Assembly (NCBI GenBank): GCA_030828265.1
Contig: JAURCW010000065.1
Coordinates: forward strand, 1 to 7,204
Direction of reading: 5' to 3'
DNA: 7,204 bases
Origin: Burkholderiales bacterium
GTDB taxonomy: Bacteria > Pseudomonadota > Gammaproteobacteria > Burkholderiales > Burkholderiaceae_A
A model generated the notes under the pieces. It saw only the letters and a program-made list of their open reading frames with translations. It was not told where the DNA came from and did not search any database. The first letter of the stretch is position 1. The number at the start of each line of letters is the position of its first letter. Positions 1-5,528 of the stretch are shown here, piece after piece. A program made the position numbers and the translations under genes.

Positions 1-42
1 CACGAAGGCAAGCAGAAGAGATAGCCGTAAGGTGAGGCTCAT
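1..42 (-). CDS. ntrY: Probable NtrY-type sensor histidine kinase, N-terminal fragment (runs off left edge)
   Basis: Only 14 codons are visible, reading MSLTLRLSLLLAFV. This is a short polar start followed by a hydrophobic stretch, as expected for the first transmembrane helix of a membrane sensor. The ATG at 42-40 overlaps the TGA of the DUF4390 gene in an ATGA junction. A good SD (AAGGGAG, 58-52) lies 9 nt upstream, inside the end of that gene. The name rests on context: in Burkholderiales the gene after rsmB and the DUF4390 gene is usually ntrY, a multi-helix histidine kinase paired with the response regulator NtrX in nitrogen or redox signalling. The sequence itself shows only a membrane-type N-terminus. 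That a gene starts here is fairly sure; its identity is inferred. Confidence 0.6.
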   Translation of the reverse strand, partial: MSLTLRLSLLLAFV

Positions 43-635
43 GGCAACAGACTCCCTTCACCGTAGTGAACGCTTAGCCAGCCCGTTGTCAGTTGATAAT
101 CTGCGGTTGTTAGAGCACCAATAAGCAAGGGCTTTGGCAAAGCGTTCTCATCAAGCCGAAGTCTCAGTCCGAGCTCAAGCCCTTCAAAGGCCTCCTCGGG
201 GGGCGCCACTCGCCAATCCTTCACCACCAGGCAGGCCCTTAAGGCTTTCGTAAGGTCATCAAATGCCTCAACAGGAGCGCCCTGTTTGAAGACATAGAAC
301 AAGCGAGTAAGTGGCTGGAACTGAAGTCTAGCCACTCTTTTTTCCTGATAGACAAGCCTTTTCCAGAAACCCCAATGGGTTTGTCTGGCACGAAATATCG
401 ACTCAAACTCCAAAGGGACGCCGCGCTCAATGGCAGCAATCAAAGAAGGACTTAAAGAGACACTTACGCCACCCTTTAGTATCCAGTAACCAGCCAGGTC
501 TCTTTGAAGGCGAGGCTCGGCGACCATAAGCGAGGGAAGGGTTGCATCGGCCGCCCGCGTCTCGCTGGGCAAAGAAGCAAGCCCAGCGCCCACAAAGGCA
601 AAGATAAGCAGCAAGGCCAGGCGCCTGCCGCACAA
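39..635 (-). CDS. DUF4390 family exported protein, function unknown
   Basis: This 198-residue protein has a clear signal peptide: a basic start (CGRR), a hydrophobic core at about residues 6-20, and a likely cleavage site after TRA near residue 28. The mature part fits DUF4390: an RGVPLEF segment near residues 71-77, a Trp/Arg-rich stretch (RARQTHWGFWKRL), PLTRLFYVF near 108-116, and a C-terminal LRLRLDENALPKPL segment. The family has no established biochemical role. I chose the TTG at 635 because an AGGTGA SD sits 7 nt before it and it places the signal peptide at the N-terminus. A GTG at 647 (202 aa) or an ATG at 704 (221 aa, inside rsmB) are alternatives with weaker ribosome sites. It follows rsmB by 37 nt and overlaps the next gene by 4 nt. 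It probably acts in the periplasm or at the membrane, perhaps with that sensor. Confidence 0.85.
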   Translation of the reverse strand: MCGRRLALLLIFAFVGAGLASLPSETRAADATLPSLMVAEPRLQRDLAGYWILKGGVSVSLSPSLIAAIERGVPLEFESIFRARQTHWGFWKRLVYQEKRVARLQFQPLTRLFYVFKQGAPVEAFDDLTKALRACLVVKDWRVAPPEEAFEGLELGLRLRLDENALPKPLLIGALTTADYQLTTGWLSVHYGEGSLLP

Positions 636-642
636 ACCAATA

Positions 643-650
643 CTCACCTT
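643..650 (-). promoter_or_regulatory. Shine-Dalgarno deciding the DUF4390 start
   Basis: On the minus strand AAGGTGAG lies between the rsmB stop and a TTG codon at 635-633. Measured from AGGTGA, the spacing to TTG is 7 nt. The match to the 16S rRNA tail is strong and favours TTG over the GTG embedded in the motif itself (647-645), which has no comparable site in front of it. Confidence 0.6.
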
Positions 651-672
651 TAGACTTTGAACACCCCAGGAC

Positions 673-1986
673 TTATTTGGGCGGCGTTTTTGCCAATCGA
701 GCATAGAAAAACCCGTCTTCTCCGGTCGGAACACCCTCGTGCTCTCGATGGCTAGGAAGAATGAGACCAGGCGCAGAGAGCCGGTGGCAATTTTTTTGTA
801 CCAACATAAATTTCTTAATCTGCTCCTCCCCTTCTTCAGGAAAAATAGAGCAGGTAATGTAAACGAGCTTACCACCAGGACGAAGCCGGTCCCAAAGACC
901 CGCCAGAAGATTGGCCTGCGTCTGAACCAGGTCTGCCAGTGAGCGAGGGGTCTGGCGCCATGGAATCTCAGGATGACGGCGAACCACCCCCGAACCTGAG
1001 CAAGGCGCATCAAGAACAATGAGGTCAAACTGCTCCGAGCAGCCACGTGGCCAGGCGTCCTGGGCAATCGAATGCGTGGCTACAAGAGGCTGCACCTTAA
1101 GCATCGGCGAAAGCCTCTGCGCTTCCCCAACAAGTCGATCAAGCCTTTGCTCAGACCGGTCCATCGCCCAAAGACTTCGGAAGGGATGCTCAGCCAGAAG
1201 AAACGTCTTGCCACCAGGAGCGGCACAGGCATCGAGCACATCAAGATCGTCGGGTCGCTCAGCGTCAATAAGCTCGGCAAGTCGCTGGGCAGAGGCATCT
1301 TGAACACGAAAGAGGCCTTCTGAATAGCCAGGAATCTTTTGAACAGTAAGCGCCGGTGAAAGCCAAACCGTCTTGGAACCTTGCCAGTGGGTGCGAAGGC
1401 CGAGCTCCTCAAGCCGCCCTTGCCAATTGATTTTCTGGACCTCTGACCCAAGGAAACGTAGACAAAAGACTGGAGGCAAAAGGCAGGTCTTGCGATAAAT
1501 ATCAATCAGGCCGGCCCGAGTCAGTCGCTTTCGCCACCATAAAGGCGCATTGCATCGAGCCTCCTCGGTCTCCTGATCAAGGCCTGGTTGAAGTCCAATC
1601 ACCGACCGCAAAAAGGCGTTGGCAAAACCCTTGGATCGATGGGACACGCGTTGGCAGGCTTCAACTGTCTGATCAACCACTACATAGTCTGGCCGGTAAG
1701 ACCGCCGTAAAGCACCAAGGCTTACTGCTAAAAGTGATCGAAGCGCCTCAGAGGTGTGGCCTCGAGAGAAGCGATTTAAATGCGACTGAGTGAGCCCAAA
1801 CGCTCGTATACCATGCGCCTGCAGGTCAAGCACTGCAGCTCGAGCATGCTCCGGCACCTTGTGGATTGAGACAGCCCCTTGACCATGGTCATGGTCGGTG
1901 TGAACGGAAAGACGACTTCTAAGACCGTCTGCAGCCCAGAGCATCAACTGCCACAAGGGGCTTTGATGCTCTGGCATTTTTGTCAT
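673..1986 (-). CDS. rsmB: 16S rRNA (cytosine-967-C5)-methyltransferase RsmB
   Basis: RsmB (Sun/Fmu) uses S-adenosylmethionine to methylate C967 of 16S rRNA. The 437-residue protein is close to the family length (429 in E. coli). The N-terminal part, to about residue 140, is a NusB-like RNA-binding domain, recognisable by [11 protein letters not shown] and FANAFLRSV near residues 103-129. The Rossmann methyltransferase domain shows motif I ([10 protein letters not shown], 252-261), motif IV (DAPCSGSG, 326-333, release Cys329, followed by RRHPEIPW) and motif VI (YITCS, 376-380, nucleophile Cys379). Both cysteines of the m5C mechanism are present, so the enzyme should be active. The start ATG overlaps the htpX stop (ATGA, 1986-1983). 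No strong SD precedes it, which suggests translation by coupling to htpX. A second ATG three codons in is possible. The residues before position 100 are the least conserved part. Confidence 0.95.
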   Translation of the reverse strand: MTKMPEHQSPLWQLMLWAADGLRSRLSVHTDHDHGQGAVSIHKVPEHARAAVLDLQAHGIRAFGLTQSHLNRFSRGHTSEALRSLLAVSLGALRRSYRPDYVVVDQTVEACQRVSHRSKGFANAFLRSVIGLQPGLDQETEEARCNAPLWWRKRLTRAGLIDIYRKTCLLPPVFCLRFLGSEVQKINWQGRLEELGLRTHWQGSKTVWLSPALTVQKIPGYSEGLFRVQDASAQRLAELIDAERPDDLDVLDACAAPGGKTFLLAEHPFRSLWAMDRSEQRLDRLVGEAQRLSPMLKVQPLVATHSIAQDAWPRGCSEQFDLIVLDAPCSGSGVVRRHPEIPWRQTPRSLADLVQTQANLLAGLWDRLRPGGKLVYITCSIFPEEGEEQIKKFMLVQKNCHRLSAPGLILPSHREHEGVPTGEDGFFYARLAKTPPK

Positions 1987-2825
1987 GAGATCATTTGTCG
2001 AAGTCGCATGACTCGTTCTTCTGTCGACGGATGGGTTGAGAACAAACCGGCAATGCCGCGGCCAGACAAAGGATTCATGATCATCATTTGAGCTGTCTCG
2101 GGATGGCGCTCGGCCGCTGGGAAAGCCATACCTCTCGCATAATGATCAATCTTCTGCAACGCGCTGGCAAGCGCTTCGGGATCTTGGGCTATTTCAGCGC
2201 CCGCCCGATCAGCTTCGAACTCCCGTGCACGCGAAATGGCCATTTGAATAAGGCTTGCAGCAAGAGGGGCGAGAATCATAATGAGAATGCCCACCACAGG
2301 GTTCACAGGACGTCCCTCACCGTCACGGCCACCAAAGAACAGGGCAAAATTGGCAAGTGCAGAAATAGCACCCGCCATGGTGGCCGATATGGTTGAAATA
2401 AGAATATCGCGGTGCATGACATGGGCAAGCTCATGTGCCATAACGCCCCGAGTCTCACGCGCAGTAAGGAGTCGCAAAAGACCCGTTGTTGCCGCAACGG
2501 CAGCATTCTCAGGATTACGGCCCGTGGCAAAGGCGGTGGGTGAGTCTTCGTCAATAATGTAAACCTTCGGCATAGGAAGGTTCGCATACCGGGCGAGCTC
2601 TTGCACCATGGTGTAAAACTCGGGGGCGGTCGAGGCATCGACCTGACGGGCGTTGTACATACGCAGCACCAGCTTGTCCGAGAACCAATAGGCTCCTATG
2701 TTCATAACCAAGGCAAACGTTAAGGCGATGAGCATGCCTGATTGACCACCCATAAGGCTTCCAATAAGCGCAAACAAGGCAACAATGGCCGCCATTAGCA
2801 TGCTTGTCTTTAGCCAATTAAACAT
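1983..2825 (-). CDS. htpX: Membrane-bound zinc protease HtpX
   Basis: HtpX is an M48 metalloprotease of the inner membrane. It works with FtsH to degrade misfolded membrane proteins and is a heat or envelope stress gene in several proteobacteria. The 280-residue product has two N-terminal transmembrane helices (about 7-26 and 29-47), the zinc motif HELAH (His131, Glu132, His135), two further hydrophobic segments (about 143-165 and 176-197), and the third zinc ligand in REFEAD (Glu202). The [13 protein letters not shown] segment (99-111) and the C-terminal [11 protein letters not shown] (262-272) are also typical. The ATG is preceded by GAGG with a 5-nt spacer. It sits 76 nt after fmt, and its stop overlaps the rsmB start by 4 nt. 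The upstream gap contains a hairpin and U runs that may control it separately from def-fmt. Confidence 0.96.
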   Translation of the reverse strand: MFNWLKTSMLMAAIVALFALIGSLMGGQSGMLIALTFALVMNIGAYWFSDKLVLRMYNARQVDASTAPEFYTMVQELARYANLPMPKVYIIDEDSPTAFATGRNPENAAVAATTGLLRLLTARETRGVMAHELAHVMHRDILISTISATMAGAISALANFALFFGGRDGEGRPVNPVVGILIMILAPLAASLIQMAISRAREFEADRAGAEIAQDPEALASALQKIDHYARGMAFPAAERHPETAQMMIMNPLSGRGIAGLFSTHPSTEERVMRLRQMIS

Positions 2826-2845
2826 GGTTTCCTCACTCGATTAAA

Positions 2846-2871
2846 AAGAGCCCAGAAAAAAGGCTGCTCTT
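2846..2871 (-). terminator. Hairpin with short U tract between fmt and htpX
   Basis: On the minus strand AAGAGC (2871-2866) can pair with GCTCTT (2851-2846). CC (2863-2862) can pair with GG (2853-2852) across a 2-nt bulge, leaving a U-rich loop. TTT follows, so the run from the stem end reads TTTTT. This fits a weak intrinsic terminator or attenuator after fmt. The stem is short and partly A-T, so transcription would probably continue into htpX at some level. The loop could also base-pair with the htpX SD, an alternative described in the findings. Confidence 0.45.
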
Positions 2872-2901
2872 GATTTAGACGAGCCATTCTAGGACGAGTT
2901 C

Positions 2902-3897
2902 CTAGGCGATTGACCCCTCAGGGCCGAAGCACTCACCAGACCGCAGCCCAAAACCCTTCTGAAAATCATGGGCTTTCAGTCGCTTTCCACCCGCTCGCTG
3001 CAGCCAACCAAGCTCCACTGCGCCACTGCCACATGCCACGACAAGCCCTTTATGAGCCTCGGCCAAGGCCACAATTTCCCCGGGTTGCCCCCACTGCCCA
3101 TGACGCTCTACGAGCCTTACGCCGCCAAATTTAAGGGCTTGCCCTTGAATCTGAGCAGAGGCGCCCGGGCTTGGGTCTAGGCAACGAATGAGTCCATAGA
3201 CGCGATCTGCCGCGTCAACAAAGGAGCAGTGCCGCTCCTCGGGCTTGATTTTCTTGGCATAGAGAACGCCCTCCTCGAGCTGAGGCTCGGGATGACTCGT
3301 TTCGAACGGTCTATTCGTAAGAAAACTCTGTAAAAGCCCCGTGGCCAGGTCAGCCAGCCTGTCGTGCAAAGTCTGTGCGTTATCAAGCGGATCAATGGGT
3401 GTTGATGCACGGCTCCATACAGGGCCTGTATCAAGCCCATCGTCCATCTGCATAAGGCAGACCCCAGTCTGCGGATCATTGGCCTGAAGAGCTCTTTGTA
3501 TAGGGGCGGCCCCTCGCCAACGAGGAAGCAGGGAGGCATGCAGGTTAACGCAACCGTACCTTGGCAGAGCCAAGACCTGCGCGGGCAAAAGCTGGCCAAA
3601 GGCAATAACAACAAGAAGGTCAAGGTTCTTTGTCTTAATCGCCTCAACGGCAGACTGGCTGGCCGGGTCGAAGCCTCGAAGATTCTCGGGAGTCAGCAAG
3701 TCGATTCCCTGTTCAAGCGCGACTCGACTAACCGGAGAGGGCTCTAAGGTACGACCACGACCTACCCTGCGATTGGGCTGGGATAGAACGAGTGCCCAAT
3801 CCACGAGGTCCTGAAGCTGAGGATTCGCGAGTTGCTTGAGAAAAATGGTGGCCGCGAAGTCAGGCGTGCCAGCAAAACCTACACGCAGTCTAGTCAA
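2902..3897 (-). CDS. fmt: Methionyl-tRNA formyltransferase
   Basis: Fmt transfers a formyl group from 10-formyl-tetrahydrofolate to Met-tRNAfMet, making the initiator for bacterial translation. The 331-residue protein has the Rossmann-like formyltransferase domain at about 1-200: FAGTPDFAA (8-16), the substrate loop QPNRRVGRGRTLEPSPV (40-56), and the signature around 118-137 with Asn118, His120 and SLLPRWRGAAPIQ. Catalytic Asp156 lies in DDGLDTGPV. The C-terminal tRNA-binding domain follows from about 212 (YAKKIKPEE, LDPSPGA, AGGKRLKAHDF). The start is a TTG at 3897; no ATG or GTG fits the conserved N-terminus. AAGG lies 9 nt upstream as a modest SD. It follows def by 23 nt, the common def-fmt pairing. 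All three catalytic residues are intact. Confidence 0.96.
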   Translation of the reverse strand: MTRLRVGFAGTPDFAATIFLKQLANPQLQDLVDWALVLSQPNRRVGRGRTLEPSPVSRVALEQGIDLLTPENLRGFDPASQSAVEAIKTKNLDLLVVIAFGQLLPAQVLALPRYGCVNLHASLLPRWRGAAPIQRALQANDPQTGVCLMQMDDGLDTGPVWSRASTPIDPLDNAQTLHDRLADLATGLLQSFLTNRPFETSHPEPQLEEGVLYAKKIKPEERHCSFVDAADRVYGLIRCLDPSPGASAQIQGQALKFGGVRLVERHGQWGQPGEIVALAEAHKGLVVACGSGAVELGWLQRAGGKRLKAHDFQKGFGLRSGECFGPEGSIA

Positions 3898-3920
3898 TGC
3901 GATCTGCCTTGCGTATAGCG

Positions 3921-4451
3921 CTAATAAAGTGGGGGGACGGAGTCGGCTGTTGCCAGTTTCTCCGCTTTTTGTAACTTGGTTTTAATTCGGCCTTGTTTAA
4001 GTCGTGAGAGGTAGTCTACAAAAACTTTGCCATTTAAATGGTCCATTTCATGTTGCAGACAGACCGCCAATAGACCTTGAGCCTCAAGCTCGAAGGTCTT
4101 GCCATTAAGCTCCTGCGCCTTCACATGAATGAGGTCAGGCCGTTGCACCTCGTCGAATACACCTGGTACAGAGAGACAGCCCTCCTGATGGGCAACATGT
4201 TGATCGGATGCCTTCTGAATGACCGGATTAATAAACACCTTTAGGTCGGAACGATCTTCAGAGAGGTCCATTACGATGACCTGCTTATGAACATTGACTT
4301 GGGTGGCTGCAAGCCCAATGCCAACGGCGTCGTACATGGTTTCTGCCATATCCGCAACGAGTTTCACAAGTTCGTCGTCAAAGTGCTCCACAGGCTTTGC
4401 AATTGTGCGAAGCCTCGGGTCAGGGTAATGAAGAATCTTAAGCAGTGCCAT
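3921..4451 (-). CDS. def: Peptide deformylase
   Basis: Def removes the formyl group from the N-terminal methionine of nascent proteins, undoing the mark made by Fmt. The 176-residue protein carries the three family motifs: GIGLAATQV (motif 1, residues 45-53), EGCLSVPG (motif 2, 90-97, metal-binding Cys92) and [12 protein letters not shown] (motif 3, starting near residue 133, HExxH with both metal-binding His and catalytic Glu). I start at the ATG at 4451 ([14 protein letters not shown]), the usual Def N-terminus, rather than the in-frame TTG two codons upstream. No SD precedes the ATG, while a TAAAAT -10 box lies 6 nt upstream, so the message may be leaderless. The last codons include a run of six C. 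It is first in the minus-strand operon and divergent from dprA. Confidence 0.96.
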   Translation of the reverse strand: MALLKILHYPDPRLRTIAKPVEHFDDELVKLVADMAETMYDAVGIGLAATQVNVHKQVIVMDLSEDRSDLKVFINPVIQKASDQHVAHQEGCLSVPGVFDEVQRPDLIHVKAQELNGKTFELEAQGLLAVCLQHEMDHLNGKVFVDYLSRLKQGRIKTKLQKAEKLATADSVPPLY

Positions 4452-4457
4452 ACACAA

Positions 4458-4488
4458 ATTTTAGACTATTCAAAACGTCGGATAGAAA
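4458..4488 (-). promoter_or_regulatory. Candidate sigma-70 promoter for the def operon
   Basis: On the minus strand TAAAAT (4463-4458) matches the -10 consensus at five of six positions. The -35 side is weak: TTTCTA (4488-4483) matches three of six with a 19-nt spacer. Transcription from this -10 would begin at or within a nucleotide or two of the def ATG. The box is seen; its use as a promoter is inferred. Confidence 0.35.
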
Positions 4489-4496
4489 GTTTCTAG

Positions 4497-4527
4497 TTGA
4501 CGCCTAGGCTAGAGGCCCCCATTTTAT
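4497..4527 (+). promoter_or_regulatory. Candidate promoter for dprA-topB
   Basis: TTGACG (4497-4502) is a good -35 hexamer. The -10 is uncertain: TTTTAT (4522-4527) matches four of six but with a 19-nt spacer, and CATTTT with 17 nt is poorer. The SD for dprA (AAAGG, 4530-4534, 6 nt before GTG) follows directly, so the leader would be very short. Only 89 nt separate def and dprA, so any dprA promoter not inside def must lie here. Confidence 0.35.
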
Positions 4528-4540
4528 TGAAAGGCTTCTT

Positions 4541-5512
4541 GTGACAAACGCAAAAACTCTCAATCGACCTCAGCCTAGCCAGGTAGACACACCGCAAACA
4601 CTCGATCTCGTTAAGCACGGTTATGTCCCTGACACGCTGGAGCCAAAATTAAGGTCTATTTACCTGCTTGGCGAGCCAAGCCTGCTGAGCCGTCCCATTA
4701 TTGGCATAGTTGGCAGTCGTCATGCCAGTCAACAGGGTATTGAAGACAGTTTTTGGTTCGCAAACGAGCTTGCCACAGCAGGTTGCGTTGTAATCAGTGG
4801 GCTTGCTGTGGGCATTGATGCGGCCGCACACCGTGGCGCCATTTCGGCAGGTCGAAACAGCACCATTGCTGTGGTGGCCCATGGCTTTCGCTTTTGTTAC
4901 CCAGCGCGACATCAGCAGCTGCTTCAACAGGTGCTCGAGACGGGAGGTGCAGCCATTTCGGAGTACGAGCCCAACACACCGCCAAGGCCCCACCAATTTC
5001 TGCATCGCAACCGAATTATTGCTGGGCTCTGCGACGCACTTCTGGTCATTGAGGCGGGTCCGAAAAGTGGAGCCTTGACGACGGCGAGCATCGCGCTTGA
5101 ATTGGGAAAAGATATTTATGCGCTCCCAGGGTCCGTGCACTCTGAGCTCTCTTGTGGTGGTCATCAACTTATACGCCAGGGGGCTGGCCTGGTTCAGTCA
5201 CCGCATGAGCTTCTAACCGATCTAGGTCGAGCGCTTCTACCGCAAACCAAGCTTCCCGTCCGCAGAAAACAAGGGAAAGACACATTTCAGCCAAAGACAT
5301 GGCAAGACGATTTTCCGGAAATGAGAGATCCTCGTTATGATCTGGTGAACTCAGCGCTTCGTTATGAGCCTCAGTCTCTAACGGAGCTACTGTCAACACT
5401 TCCAGAACATTGCAAGGAAAATGATCTTATTGCTGGACTGCTCATGCTAGAACTCGACCAAAAAGCCTGCCGCCTGCCTGATGGGCGTTGGGTCCGTTTC
5501 AAAAACCACTAA
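4541..5512 (+). CDS. dprA: DNA processing protein DprA (Smf)
   Basis: DprA binds incoming single-stranded DNA and loads RecA onto it during natural transformation; the gene is also kept in bacteria not known to be competent. The 323-residue protein contains the Rossmann-like DprA core: IVGSRHAS (56-63), SGLAVGIDAAAH (86-97), SEYEPNTPP (140-148), HRNRIIAGL (155-163), EAGPKSGALTTAS (171-183) and ALPGSVHSELSCGGHQLI (194-211). The C-terminal part (about 264-320) fits the winged-helix domain. Two points are unusual. The helix-hairpin or SAM-like domain that normally precedes the core is absent: only about 27 residues come before the YVP segment, and an in-frame stop at 4505-4507 rules out a longer product from the usual start codons. 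The usual GTG or GCG after the AVL strand is replaced by AHG (113-115). The start is GTG with AAAGG 6 nt upstream. topB follows after 16 nt. Confidence 0.93.
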   Translation: MTNAKTLNRPQPSQVDTPQTLDLVKHGYVPDTLEPKLRSIYLLGEPSLLSRPIIGIVGSRHASQQGIEDSFWFANELATAGCVVISGLAVGIDAAAHRGAISAGRNSTIAVVAHGFRFCYPARHQQLLQQVLETGGAAISEYEPNTPPRPHQFLHRNRIIAGLCDALLVIEAGPKSGALTTASIALELGKDIYALPGSVHSELSCGGHQLIRQGAGLVQSPHELLTDLGRALLPQTKLPVRRKQGKDTFQPKTWQDDFPEMRDPRYDLVNSALRYEPQSLTELLSTLPEHCKENDLIAGLLMLELDQKACRLPDGRWVRFKNH

Positions 5513-5528
5513 GGCAAACAAAATCCCC

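Noticed and set aside
636..1067. Long open extension upstream of the DUF4390 start on the minus strand, through the end of rsmB
   Set aside because: It is a shadow frame of rsmB: the translation is rich in Phe, Arg and Leu without a domain, while the rsmB frame there carries conserved methyltransferase motifs.
1880..1891. Perfect 12-bp palindrome TGACCATGGTCA inside rsmB
   Set aside because: One or two such palindromes are expected by chance in 7 kb, and it lies within a His/Asp-rich coding stretch.
2088..2396. Plus-strand open frame antisense to htpX
   Set aside because: No family resemblance and no good ribosome site; the opposite strand encodes the conserved HtpX protease.
2878..2905. 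Imperfect tandem repeat of about 13-15 nt beginning GACGAG, at the end of fmt
   Set aside because: Only two copies, differing in the middle and in length; no support for a functional repeat.
4502..4509. 8-bp palindrome GCCTAGGC in the def-dprA gap
   Set aside because: Too short to claim as an operator, with no second copy at regulatory spacing.
4649..5167. 172-codon open frame antisense to dprA
   Set aside because: No recognisable domain and Cys/Thr/Arg-rich composition; the plus-strand frame is a clear DprA core.
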